The notes beneath the pieces are model-generated. The model had not been told where the DNA came from, did not search any database, and saw only the letters and a list, made by a program, of their open reading frames with translations. Positions 43,704 to 54,702 of a DNA stretch of 64,000 nt are shown here, one piece after another (within the stretch, counting starts at the first letter, position 1; every line of letters starts with the position of its first letter). The position numbers and the translations under genes were made by a program. Source of the DNA: Iris pallida. Its lineage: Eukaryota; Streptophyta; Magnoliopsida; Asparagales; Iridaceae. The stretch is from assembly GCA_029216955.1 (NCBI GenBank), contig JANAVB010005597.1, positions 47,349,108-47,413,107 on the forward strand, read 5' to 3'.

Positions 43704-44319
43704 AGAGAAATTATTCAGTGAGCAGGCTCACCGTGCATCTTAATTAATTCTGTAAAAAAATTCACCTTTGTATTTTAGATAACAAGAATAAAATGTAATT
43801 AAATGATCTGACCGAAACTTAGGCTTGAACTTGGTTCAATATCCTTAAGACAATATTCGTCCCGCACAGATGCTTACGGTTTAATGGCGACTTTGTCTCT
43901 TATGATACAACGGAACTCTTCCTCCGGTAATATCACTTCAAACCGCATGAACTAGACGAAACAATGAAAGTAGTCTCTCTCTTGTACTGAATGCTCGAGT
44001 CAGTAAATGAGTTGTCCAAATACCAACATGACTCTCTTTTCTATAAATGACGAAAAGACATTGAATGTAAATATGCATAGTGTAGGGACACACCTCTTCC
44101 AATAGACAACCATTGGAAAATGGAAACTCACTTTCCAATAAACACAACCATTTGAACAATTCATTCAATTTTTTGATTATTTTCAACATATTTTCCACCA
44201 CTTGATAGCGTGGAGATGGGGAGGACTGTTCCAGGCTACACTGCATGCACTTACCCTCGTGCCATCAAGTGGAGGAGAATCAAGGTGCACGATAAGTCCG
44301 TTCACTGAATAATTTCTCT
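43704..44319. mobile_element. TIR element (MITE-like), family uncertain
   Basis: The left end AGAGAAATTATTCAGTGA and the inverted right end are identical for 18 bp and continue to ~38 bp with six mismatches, all transitions. The interior lacks a transposase frame. A smaller inverted pair (CCACTTGATAGCG and GCCATCAAGTGG, 44198-44275) lies near the right end. I could not find a clear TSD (flanks ...CACATACT and GTCTTCCT), so the superfamily stays open. Confidence 0.6.
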
Positions 44320-45460
44320 GTCTTCCTGGGCTAACAAAAGGGAAAGAGAGAAACAAAGATGGAACATCACATTTTATTGCCACCGTGTTGAAAGAGCAAA
44401 AAAAAACACAGAAAACTCCAAACCTGTTCCAATCTTGAGGTCACCGAAGTGCTTCTCCAAATGAAAACATCCAAAATGTAAGAAAACGATTGTGTTTCCT
44501 GTCCAAAAATTCCTGATTCCTTTCCTCCTTTGGCTGTCAGCGCAACTAAGAGACGGAATGAAAGCAGGTCCCTCCATACCAGATCACTCGCTGCAGCCTG
44601 CAAAGATGGAGAAGACGCATCACATTCGCAGCAAGCGAAAGCTATCGGTGCTGTCCGGAAAAAAAAAAAGCCATATGCAAAGGCTGCTGCTGCAGTGCAG
44701 TGCAGTGCGGATGAGATTAGAAATGCATCAATTCATAATTTCTTTTTATTTGATTACATTGCGATTACAATTAACATTACGGATGACCAAACGGAGTAGT
44801 TTAACAATGTCATTGTATCATCATTGTCCAGTCAGTGGTGTCGATATCATCCCACCAGTCGAGCACACTTTATATATATTCCTCTGCAGTAGAGAGACTT
44901 CCACTTTATAAAACTATAGTGCAGACAGCTCTTTCTCATCCACCATGAATGATCAGAAGAAGAATTTTTCTTGATGTGTTCTATATAAAAAATCATACCT
45001 GCTATTGATAGCAAGGATCTCCAGCTTCAAACATGAATAACTGGCATGGAAGAAGTTTCTCAGTCACCATGAAGCTAGAAGTGGTTATCCGTCGAACATA
45101 TCAGAATCGTTTGAGCTTACCACTTTTGTGTCGATAAAAAATCAGTACCAAATCATGTAGTGCTTGCCAAATGAGAATAAAGTAACGAACCGAAGAAAAA
45201 GTTCTTAGGTAGAATATGAAACTATGCATTCCACAAAATAACAGCTATAAGTTGTAGGAGTCCAAAACTAAGTAACGAGACTGATAAAGTAACCTACTTA
45301 TAACTTGTCACATGGGCTCTTCGTTTATTCAGGGAAGAAAAGCCAATCCTTTGACTCTAAATGCTCAACAGTTAGGACTCCCACTCGGACCCAATTATTT
45401 TGACAAGTCGTGCACATGTTCTGTAGTTCTATCGAGATAGCCTTGCACAATCTTTCAAGG
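44320..45460. other. Intergenic, no gene recognised
   Basis: Short frames (for example 44492-44911) show no domain and lack conserved structure. A CTGCTGCTGCAGTGCAGTGC microrepeat lies near 44683. No element ends recognised. Confidence 0.55.
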
Positions 45461-46262
45461 TAAGGAGGTTATTTGAGGAAAGCTTCCGGAATGCTCAACA
45501 ATTGTATGGAGTCTTTGGGAAAATTCTTTGGACTTTCTTAAATATTCCTGGAAAACTTTTTGAAATATTCCTAACATCTGGAAGCTTCACAAGGATTACT
45601 ATCATTTATAGATAATTAACTATTTTTCATGGTTATAAATATCATCTTTATTTGCATTGTTAATATATAGGACTAATTAGTCTTTAGACTCAAGTTTTAT
45701 ATCAATTTAGAGTTTAAGCCCCAACATAGTAAGATGTCCAATTGGAGAGAGTTTAGACCCTGAATTTTCTTCTTCTTTTTGTTTCTTTTTCCTGTTATAC
45801 CATTCTTTCATTTTTTTTTATTATGACATTTTCATATATAGATTAAGGAGGGTATAATGGAAAAAAAAAATAAAGCAAGAAATAAAATTCCAGGGTCTAA
45901 ACTCTCCAATTGGACATGTAAGAACTTATACTCTAAACTGGTATAAAATATAGATTCTAAACTCTAATTATCCCTAATATATATTTTCTAGAATGTTCTA
46001 GCCATTAAATTTATGACACATGGCATAATCGTAGTCATCCATGTAAAGCCCTCGAGTCTATATAAGGGGGATGCCTCATTTGTTTACCATCGTATTCTTC
46101 TCTAGTACTGTGAAAGTTTTTAACTATTCATCTCTTTTTTGCTCCACATTTTCTCATTCACGTATTAGTCAAAGTGTTTGGGAAAGGCTTGCACAAGTCT
46201 TCGAGGAGTAAGTTCATCCGCCGCACAGATCGAGGTGTAGGCAAAATATCAAGTCCGTGATA
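45461..46262 (+). repeat. 5' LTR of the gag-protease gypsy element
   Basis: About 490 bp of LTR sequence once the MITE and its duplication are removed. TATATAAG-like box at 46060 (GTCTATATAAGGGG). The last bases GATA correspond to GACA in the other LTR. Confidence 0.82.
45670..45974. mobile_element. MULE-type MITE in the 5' LTR
   Basis: 305 bp flanked by the 9-bp duplication TAATATATA (45661-45669 and 45975-45983). Ends GGACTAATTAG and CTAATTATCCC belong to inverted arms of ~100 bp (both contain GTCCAATTGGAGAG and TTTAGACCCTG). The other LTR has no insertion at the matching place. A 9-bp TSD points to the Mutator superfamily. Confidence 0.88.
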
Positions 46263-46288
46263 GTTGGTATTAGAGCCAAATTCGACTT

Positions 46289-47970
46289 GTGCCATGTAGA
46301 CATCCAAAAACGTTCAACAGAGGCTCGTATCACCTCATGATAGGAACACCAAGGCCAACAAGGGAGACAAGAGCAAGGATCCTATGTACGGTTGAGCATA
46401 CCATTCCTGATCTTGTGGAAAGCACCAAGATCTTAGATGGGGGTTCGATGGACATAGGGATGCACATTAACTTTATGGAGCAAAGTAACACAAAACTAGA
46501 GGAGTTCTACGAAGAGCTGGTTCATAACGTCGTTTCGTCTATGACAATATTTTGGTAGCATATGCAAGAGATCTCATTCGTACTGAGCAGGAGCTTAAGG
46601 AACAACGTGCAGAAATTAAGGACTTGGACGAGGAGGTCAAAGGCTACGAGAAGCTGGAAACCTTGGCCAAAAGTTGTGGAGAACTCAAGACCAAAGTCGT
46701 CATTTTGGAGAAATGCCATTGTGAATGGTGGGCCTTCGAGTAAAGAAACATCGAGAAGGAAGATCCCCAAGTTGAAACCCTTCACTAGTGCGTGTGATGC
46801 CAAAGATGTTGAGAAGTTATTGTAAATCGTGGAACGATACTTCAAGACATTGTATATCGAAGACGAGTTCCAGAGGGTGAACACATCATCACTATACTCC
46901 ATGGAAGATAACACGTTGTGGTCGCGGTGCACTATGATGGAGAAGGACGTCCTCTCAATTGAGACTTGAGAGGATCTAAAGAATGAGATCAAGTCTCAAT
47001 TCTTCTCAGAGAATAAAGAGTCCACGACGAGATAGAGCTTGCGGCAACTCAAGCACACTAGATTGGTCAAAGAGTGTACATCACATAGTTCATACGTTTG
47101 ATGCTCACGATATCTAGCATAAACGAGGAGGAACATTGTTCTTCTTTCTCTATTGATTTCAACTATGGACAGCTCAAGAATTGCAGGTACAAATGATGCA
47201 AGACTTGAGCCTCGTTGTGGCAGCAGCCGAGAGGCTGATGAGTACAGGTGGAATGACAACAAAGCTAAGGCTAAATAGAAGACCACCAAGGAGAATAATC
47301 GGGGAGAGAAGGATAGCACTTCTAAGGAGGGTTCCCCGGAGATGAAAAATAAGAGAAGGCTAAACCCAAACATATAGTCGTGCTACATTTGTGGAGAGAA
47401 TTACTATGTTCGAAATTGCAAGAACAAGAGAAAGCAGGTGAATGTCGTTCGAAGCGAGGAGGTGGATGAGAAAGAAGAGTATGAAGTACACATGAGAGTG
47501 TTGCGCATACTCAACGTCGTTAAGGTCAAAGTATATCGAAGACCCAGAGCAGAGAGCTGATGAACGTTGATGTAAGGGTTAATGACATGAGCACACGAGC
47601 GTTGGTCGATACGTATGTCACTCATAACTTCATCTCAGACATGACAATGAGGTCTATCACTTGGGTCTAGCATTGAAGAATGATTCAAGTAAGATAAAGG
47701 TGGTCAATTCAGAAGTGTGTTCGTTTACGGGGTAGTCAAAGGAATTCGCGTCGAGGTGGAATATTGGTTTGCAATTGTCAATTTCTTCTACATTGTTAGA
47801 CTATTTCAAGATGATACTTAGCATGAATTTTTTAATCGCGACGAAGGCGGTTTCAATACGATACTTTGGAGCTGTTAGAATTATGAAGGAATGCTCGTCG
47901 TGCATAGTGAATGTACGAGGTGAGTCTTCAATGGAAGAAAGTTATCTCAACCATTCAGCTAGAGGAAGGT
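46289..47970 (+). pseudogene. Gypsy gag and retropepsin remnant
   Basis: Frames shift often. A helical gag stretch lies near 46570-46800 (RTEQELKEQRAEIKDLDEEV). A zinc knuckle lies at about 47379-47420, read CYICGENYYVRNC, with Tyr where the CCHC His should be. The protease segment near 47585-47650 reads ALVDTYVTHNFIS, where ALVDTGATHNF would be usual; the catalytic Asp is kept but the next Gly-Ala is lost. A later piece near 47770-47880 (LDYFKMILSMNFLIATKAVS) fits the C-terminal half of the gypsy retropepsin. The gene is dead and stops before RT. Confidence 0.75.
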
Positions 47971-49310
47971 AGCAAAAGGTAGACAGTCTACTTGGTGGTG
48001 CTCGAGATCGAGGACTTCGTGGAAGAATATCTTCCCAGCGACACCGAGGGTATTGCAAAGGAGTTTCGAATGAGACAATTCTACGGAGGGAGATGGATCG
48101 TGCTATCGAGTTAAGATCAGGCAAAGGGAAGCATGTCGCTGGAAGATGCAGAGGTGAGAATATATGTATGCGGAAGGGGGATAGCATTTACTGTGTCAAG
48201 GAGGACGTAGTCAAGGATCATGCGGTGCAAGAATTGAAGAGGATGGATAGTCTAGGACACCGTCGAGCAAGACGTGGTCGAGGAATTTAAAGTGTAGAGG
48301 GTCGGTCTCGATCGTGACGAGGAGGAAGGATTTGAGGATCTCAAGTGAGAGGAATGTCCAGTGTTCTAAAAATCGGCCTAGGCGTCCGCCTAGGCGTCCG
48401 CCCACCGCACCGAAAACCCCCTAGGCGGTGGGCTAGGCGGCTAGGCGAGCCCTAGGCGGTGGGTTTTTTGATTTTTTTTTTTTTTGTTTATTCTTAGTTG
48501 TATTTTGGATATTTGTTTGGGTTTTAAGATAGTATTTGGATTTTAGAACATTGAAATTTCAAATTTCAAAATTTCAAAAAAAACAAAAAAACAAAAAAGA
48601 ATTCTAGGCGGCGCCTAGGCGGATTAGGCACTAGGCGACCTCCGCCGCACCGAGTCCGCCTAGCGATTTTTACAACATTGGGAATGTCAAAGAAGGATAA
48701 CCTTGATTGTGTCGAGGAGGACATAGTCAAAAGACCTGTGGCACAAAGATTAAGCAAAAGGGTTAACTCGTGCCAAGAAGGGCATGATCGAGGAACATGC
48801 AGCTCAAATGATGGTGAAGCTCGCTTAAGGAGCCTCACTATGCCAAGGTGATTATACATTTTTGAGAAAGTGGAGTACGTAAAAGAAGTCGCCCAAGGAT
48901 CATGGTAATACAAAGTTGGGTGGTCATTCAGGTCAACGGAGCTGTAACATGACTGCATTCACATAGGTATTAAGGACTATGTGTACCAACGAGGCAAGGT
49001 GGATCAGTGACCTAATAGCTTGTCGAAGACTCTTTCATGCCAAGGAGGGGTACTGACCATGCGGTTAAGTGGTGAGGTGAACTACTTTGTTTTCAATCTT
49101 GAAAAGAAGATAGACAAGTTTGGGGAGGGCCGCAAGGAAAAGAAAAAGAATATTTGGCACGCGACAACCATAACTACGTCAAGTGACAAGGGAGTTGAAG
49201 TCGTTTAGAGACTTGATGCAGCGGTCAACAAAGGCGTCGACAAAACAAGTAGAAGAATGTTCCTCAAAAGATTTTTCACTATACCATGACATTTTTGCAT
49301 AGCCAATCAA
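47971..49310 (+). other. 3' part of the gypsy element, no pol domain found
   Basis: Fragments such as 48001-48080 resemble the linker after the gypsy protease, but no RT motif (YVDD) is seen. The hAT-type MITE interrupts it. The rest is full of stops. Confidence 0.5.
48359..48680. mobile_element. hAT-type MITE rich in CCTAGGCG
   Basis: 322 bp with the perfect 8-bp duplication GGAATGTC (48351-48358 and 48681-48688). Ends are CAGTGTTCTAAAAATCG and the inverse CGATTTTTACAACATTG. The inside next to both ends is made of CCTAGGCG/CGCCTAGG units. An 8-bp TSD with CA(A/G)TG ends fits hAT. Confidence 0.88.
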
Positions 49311-49840
49311 TGGAGGAGGTTATTTGAGGAAGTCTCTTGTATAATCTAGAATTATATCAAATCTTTGGAAAGTTTCCTTGGATATTCCTTCTGAATATTT
49401 CTTAAAAAAAATTTGGAATATTCATTGCATCTATAAACTACATGAAGATTCCTGGCATTTATAAAGGTCTAGATATTTTTTTCATGCTTGTGTGAATACC
49501 TTCTTTATTTGTACTGTAAATATCTAGTTTCTAGAATATTCTAGCCATTCGATTTATGACACATGGCACAATCGTAACCATCCATATAACGTCCTCTAGG
49601 CTATATGAGAGGAGAAGCCTTATTTGTTCCTCGCCATCAAAAAGTTGTATTCTTCTTTAACAGAGTAGACGTTTTCAAACTATCCAATCTCTCTCTCAAT
49701 CTCTCTTTCTTTTGTTCTGCATTTTCTTATTCTCACTTTAACAATCTAGCTAAGCATTTATAAAACATTTGCACACATCGTTGAGGAGGAAGATCTTACT
49801 CCACAGATCGAGATAAAGACAAAACACGAAGTCCTTGACA
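49311..49840 (+). repeat. 3' LTR of the gag-protease gypsy element
   Basis: 530 bp, starting TGGAGGAGG and ending CCTTGACA. It lacks the MITE found in the 5' LTR. Confidence 0.8.
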
Positions 49841-51775
49841 TAAAGCTGTAAATGTAGAATTATTAAACTCCAAGCAACTTTGCAAAGTACTCAACACCTT
49901 GAACCAGAATTTTAGCAGCATGTAGATCTCAAGACAGAACTGACTAGCACTAGCTGAAGGCACATTTCTAGCCTTGAAATCCTCCCTCCACATGTATCAA
50001 AGCTAGTCTGCATCTCCTCCAAATGTATCGAAGCACATTTGAATTTTCTTCACTTTCATAGTTTCTTCTGATTTCAGAGGCTTCAATTTGAGCTGCTGGC
50101 AAATCATAGAAAAACCCTATCTATAAGACTATAATCCAAATCATCCAAGTTATTTTCTCCTCATTCATGACCTATCTTTACTTTTGCGATTTCACCAATC
50201 CTTTGAATTCTTTTTAAATTTTCTCTGTTTTTTCCTTGCTTCGATTTGGAATGCCAGTTCATATCAGTACCATCTTCTTCACCAGAAATGACAATAACCA
50301 AAGGAGGAGGATAGATTGTCAAGAGTTGAATCAACCAAAATAATAATATGTAAGAAGATACTAATATAATAGACTGAATTTGTAGATCCACCAATCATTC
50401 CAGATGTCCAGCGCGTGCAGCTCAAGTGAAAAGCAACATGGACGCCATGCGGGGCCGACAGGGTTCGAGCCCCCCCAACCGTAAGGATGTGTAGGTGTGT
50501 CTGAGTTGTAATCCAAAAAACAAAAACAAAAAAAAAAACACGTTCATTCAAGATAAAGCAACTGATAGAAATCATAAAGAAATTATAAGACTTGAAAAGA
50601 ATGATAGACAAAAATGTATCTGATATATTAATATCATAAACTGAGTCGGCCCAACATAGATTATTTGAGTTTGATGAGTACTGAGAAATTAGAACACCTA
50701 GATATCCCAAGTATTATTATTTAGGAGATAGTCCAATCCAATTAGGCATCCTTGTGACCTATTTTCATCTATTCTTTATAAGTTCATAACTTCATAACTA
50801 CACTCTACAAAACCTATAGAAGTAACCTTTCCATATCTGTCCTTGTCCTAGTATAGTATACAGTGAGCAAGATAATTGTAGATAACACCTCAAGAAACTC
50901 TCTTTTTACTATTTTTGCATACAATACCTCCAATATTGCTCCTCTAACCACATTCTTCTTCTCGAAACAAAAACAATAGGTGCATTACTACTCCTATGAT
51001 ATCTCCTATTTCAAAAGTCCATATAGCATCTCCTGCATTTTGCACTTTAAACCAAATTCTCTTCGTTCAGATGAAATTAGGAGGAGCTCTGGGAACAAAC
51101 CCAGTAAAGGATAAATAAACCGGAATATAAAACTTTGGCGATTTCATAAGTAGTTGCTAACCACAGGTTACCAAATTGTCATATAGAAAGCCTACAAGCA
51201 GACTTGAGTTCATAATTTAAGTAACCTACATTACCATTATGTTGTACAAGTATGAATAGATTCAAACAAGACCGATTAATTGCAATGTGTAATAGAGTTT
51301 TGATCAACAAAAATGGTTAGAAATGGTAAACCATAGTGCATTTCCGAACCACCGAAGACGAACCAAATTATCCGACAATATCAATGGCTCATAAGAGGTA
51401 GAATGCAAGAATGAAGAGGGGTCATAATAGAACTCACTATCAAATTCTCTCATTTATCAAATTACGTAGAAATAAGAAAAAGGATTTACATGAACAAAAT
51501 TTTCAGCAAAGGATTAAAAAAAAAATGGCACAATTCCATACTCTCACCAGCTTATTGAGGCGGAAAAGAACTCCCCGGTCACGGAGCAACGAAACAAGCC
51601 CCCAACTCCGGCGGGTCTTGCTCGCGAAACATCCCCACCAATCCCTCCTTTGCCTTTTGACAAAGCATTATAAACAAGAGGAACGGACACTTCGTCGTCG
51701 AATGGCCAAACTCCGGCCAGCTCAATCTCGGTAAACCCCGCAAATCCATCCAATCCAATTATTTTTCTTTTTTCT
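49841..51775. other. Intergenic, 3' side of the PUB gene
   Basis: Apart from a SINE-like sequence at 50405-50540 no element or gene is recognised. The last ~250 bp (51530-51775) are likely 3' UTR of the PUB gene; the frames there lack domains. Confidence 0.55.
50405..50540 (+). mobile_element. tRNA-derived SINE-like element
   Basis: A box-A-like CGTGCAGCTCAAGTG (50413-50427) and a perfect box B GGGTTCGAGCC (50461-50471) are about 34 bp apart, the spacing of an internal RNA polymerase III promoter. An A-rich tail follows near 50512-50540. It is not a functional tRNA because no cloverleaf closes around it. Confidence 0.6.
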
Positions 51776-53119
51776 TCATTGTATCGTCCTAGTGAGCTTA
51801 CACTTGGAAATGAAGTTGTTCGGCGTGTAGTTCAGACTGCAGAGCTTCAACAGCTCGGCCGACCGCTGCTTGAGCGACTGGTCGCACCCGCTCTGGATAA
51901 CCAGCAGCAGCTTCGCCGCCAATCCAGCCTCCACGGCGACCCGGCCGCACTCGCCCGGGTCGAGCCTACAGACCGCCCAAAGAATCGACAATGCACATTG
52001 GGTGCAACCCTCGGAAACCCTCATCAGGAGCCTGACGACATTCGGAATCGTCCGCTCGCACTCCTTCAGAGCCAGTTGCCCTTCCGGGACGCCCGACAGA
52101 TCGTCCAGGATCTGCAATGCGGGCTGCAAGCACTCCGTGCTCAGCTCGGGCAGCAAATCCACGACCTGCGGAACGGTGCCGATGCTCACGACCAGAGGTC
52201 TAAGCTGGGAATAGCCGGAGATGGTCTTCAGAAGGCAGAGCCCCGCGGAGACGCCGTTCGGGTGGCGCTTGTCCTTGACGAGCCTCAGGATCCCGACGAG
52301 GAGGCTGAGGCTGGAGACGAGCTCGGGGCGGAAGTCCTTCCCTTCCATGAGCATTTCGAGGAAGCGGACGCAGTTGACCTTGGTGTCGATGGTGCCCTCG
52401 TTGAGCAGGTCGATGACGAGCGAGATCTTGGCGGGCTGGGAGAGGCCGGCGCGGGAGTCGGCGTCGAGGGAGAGGTGGACGAGGATGGAGATGGCCTCGG
52501 ATCCGACGGCGTGGGAGGTGAAGGGGCCGAGGAGGGAGGAGATCAGCGCCACGCTGGCGGCGGAGGAGAGGGATTTTCTCGTGGAGGGGTGGGAGGCGAC
52601 GAGGGCGCGGAGGTCCTTGAGGAGCTGCACACGGGACTGGCCCTTGGATCTCTTGAGGGAGGAGGTGAGGTCGGCGGCGCGGCCGATGACGTCGTCGGCG
52701 CGCTTCTTGTGGAGGAGGTAGCGGCTGGAGAACCAGGCGTGGATGAGGTGGAGGAGGGTGCGGTTCGGGGTGAGGGAGCGGTCCCAGAGCTCCTGCATGG
52801 TGGTGGGGCAGGTGGGGTTGCCGAAGGAGAGCCACCGGAGGATGTTGGGCCGGTCGTAGGTCTGGCCCGTGCAGAGGGTGACGGGGTCCGTCATCGGCGA
52901 GAGGGAGATGGGGCAGATGAACACCGCCGGGACCTCGGCGTCGCCGGAGTTCGCGGCGGAGTCGAGCTCGTCGATCATCTTCTTGAGGTCGAGCTTCTTG
53001 TCGGCGGCGGACGCGACGGGGGCGCAGCAGGGGGCGGAGGCGCCGCCGAGGATGCCGTCCTTGACGGCGGTCTCGACGTCGATGACGTGGCCGGAGTCCC
53101 GCTGCTCGTAGCGGGGCAT
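51776..53119 (-). CDS. PUB30/31-like: U-box/ARM E3 ubiquitin ligase, PUB30/PUB31 type
   Basis: 447 codons, no intron. The start MPRYEQRDSGHVIDVETAVK matches the short N-terminus of this subfamily, with LDLKKMIDELD before the U-box. The U-box (about residues 64-137) has FICPISLSPMTDPVTLCTGQ, TYDRPNILRWL and CPTTMQELWD; this fold recruits the E2 enzyme. The rest is ARM-like repeats (VISSLLGPFTSHAVGSE-type segment, QPAKISLVIDLLNEGTI, VSIGTVPQVVDLLPEL) ending SKCKLTRTIQ, a subfamily signature. Relatives act in ubiquitination in the cytosol, and Arabidopsis PUB30 affects salt response. The coding sequence is GC-rich, so a long antisense frame exists. It looks intact and is the only clear host gene here. 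Confidence 0.95.
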   Translation of the reverse strand: MPRYEQRDSGHVIDVETAVKDGILGGASAPCCAPVASAADKKLDLKKMIDELDSAANSGDAEVPAVFICPISLSPMTDPVTLCTGQTYDRPNILRWLSFGNPTCPTTMQELWDRSLTPNRTLLHLIHAWFSSRYLLHKKRADDVIGRAADLTSSLKRSKGQSRVQLLKDLRALVASHPSTRKSLSSAASVALISSLLGPFTSHAVGSEAISILVHLSLDADSRAGLSQPAKISLVIDLLNEGTIDTKVNCVRFLEMLMEGKDFRPELVSSLSLLVGILRLVKDKRHPNGVSAGLCLLKTISGYSQLRPLVVSIGTVPQVVDLLPELSTECLQPALQILDDLSGVPEGQLALKECERTIPNVVRLLMRVSEGCTQCALSILWAVCRLDPGECGRVAVEAGLAAKLLLVIQSGCDQSLKQRSAELLKLCSLNYTPNNFISKCKLTRTIQ

Positions 53120-53250
53120 TTTTGCCGGTGGAAAATTTGAAGATTTGGTTTTGATGGGGGGTGGAGTGAGATCTAGAGAGAGAGGGAGAGGGAGGGAGTA
53201 ATCAATCGGTCATGGAGAGGAGAGAGAAAGTTGAGCGGATGTAGGGGGAG
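53120..53250 (-). promoter_or_regulatory. Leader of the PUB gene with a (CT)n tract
   Basis: On the minus strand this holds CTCCCTCCCTCTCCCTCTCT and similar pyrimidine runs just before the ATG, typical of plant 5' leaders. No clear TATA box seen further upstream. Confidence 0.5.
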
Positions 53251-53579
53251 GGGCGACCCCACGTGCAGGGGACTGACACAGGTCACAGTCATCCACCCGG
53301 TGATATACGTGGGCTGTTACCGGGGTGTGGCGGAATGACTAGAATGTCCTCCTCCCATCTTAATTTGTTGTGTTTTCTTCTTCTTCTTTTTTTCTTTCTT
53401 TTGTCTTTTCTAATTATTTGAAAAGTTGTTGGTTTGTTGATACTTGGTTGTTATAATTAAATATATAAAAAATTCCATTAGTATGTACTAAAGGCACATA
53501 GACAACTTTTTAAACATATTAAGTTTAGGATATATTGTCTACAATAATTAGGAATATCTCTTGGTAGAAGTTGTTGGTA

Positions 53580-53870
53580 GGAATGGCAACATTGAGGGTC
53601 GGGGGAACTGTGATCATGTCCTCTATCTCCATCTTCGAATAGTGTTCAAAATTTTACTTCCGTCTCCATTTTTGGTCGGATTTAATTTTTTATTTCTATC
53701 CCCGTTCGCGTGTAACAATACACTTCCGTCCTCACCACGTTAACACTTTCGATGCCGAATTTTTTCGTCCCCGTCTTCTGTCCCGTTAATAATTTTTCAT
53801 GTACAGTATAAACTTAAAAATAAATCGTCCATTCCAAAAAAAAAAAATATGAGACATGTCAATAACATGG

Positions 53871-53956
<86 letters not shown>

Positions 53957-54200
53957 GAACTCATACAAATAGGTTGCACATATGAGTACAAGTAATCGGG
54001 GTCGAAATTTTATCGGGACTAGGAGTACTATATCCATACCGACCCCGAACTCGACCGGAGATTTTTTTTTTTTAATTCTCATTTCTGTCCACATCTCTGT
54101 TTCTAAATCTCCAACTCCGTTTCCATTTCCGTTTCTAAATCCCCAACTTCGTCAAAAAAAAAGAGTCCCCGTCATATTTAGAGGAAATTGTCGTCCCTAT
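53580..54200. mobile_element. MULE-type MITE with an internal (TA)n tract
   Basis: 621 bp flanked by a perfect 9-bp duplication TTGTTGGTA (53571-53579 and 54201-54209). The ends are only weakly inverted (GGAATGGCAACATT against GGGACGACAATTT two bases in). The interior repeats GTC(T/C)CCAT and CCCCGTC words on both sides of the TA tract. The TSD is strong, the TIR weak. Confidence 0.65.
53875..53955. repeat. (TA)n microsatellite
   Basis: About 40 TA units inside the MITE at 53580-54200. Confidence 0.97.
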
Positions 54201-54702
54201 TTGTTGGTAAATTTGTTATATTATGAACTAGAGATCGTAGATTCAATACTCATTAACCATGGTGTCTGGTGTAATTTCTTTTATTAATTTTGTATAGTAG
54301 CCTCTTTTAGATTTTTATATTGGTATACTTTTTTGTCTATGAGAAAAAGTATGCATCTATCATTGTCATATATTATTTGGAAGAAAAAAAAATGTTAACC
54401 CACACACACACAACACTAAAATTTACCCCGAGAAATATAATACATTAGATATGCATTTAACTTTTATGATCCGTTATTATTTATAAAAGTATTCTCTCGA
54501 TACTTTTCTAGTGAAAAGCACCATAAAACTAACATAAAAATTGTTTGTATGAATATTTTTTGTAAGAAATACAACAGAGAGGAAAAAATTTAGAAATATA
54601 ATATAGACTAATATATTTATTGGGGAAAATGAAACAGGTTGGCAGCGATAATAGGTTTTAATACCACTAGACTAGAGGTCATTGACATTATATATAATAT
54701 AA

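Larger units (their letters stand above)
45461..49840 (+). mobile_element. Gypsy-type LTR element with gag and protease only, decayed
   Basis: Related LTRs at 45461-46262 and 49311-49840 share AGGAGGTTATTTGAGGAA, GACACATGGCA(T/C)AATCGTA and CACAGATCGAG. The left one ends just before TTGGTATTAGAGCC (tRNA-Met-type PBS, 46264-46277). The interior codes for gag and retropepsin remnants but no RT, RNase H or integrase. Flanks CAAGG (45456-45460) and TAAAG (49841-49845) may be a decayed TSD. The left LTR contains a MULE-type MITE; the interior contains a hAT-type MITE. Confidence 0.82.

Noticed and set aside
46522..47373. Minus-strand ORFs of 125-156 codons
   Set aside because: Antisense shadows of the gypsy gag remnant, which is recognisable on the plus strand.
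47942..48290. ORFs of 65-81 codons on both strands
   Set aside because: They overlap decayed gypsy sequence and show no domain.
50405..50480. Possible tRNA gene from the box A and box B matches
   Set aside because: No acceptor stem or anticodon arm closes around the boxes, and an A-rich tail follows, so a SINE is the better reading.
51779..53140. 453-codon plus-strand ORF across the PUB gene
   Set aside because: It is the antisense shadow of a GC-rich coding sequence. The minus-strand frame has full U-box and ARM motifs; this one is Glu/Gly/Val low complexity without a domain.
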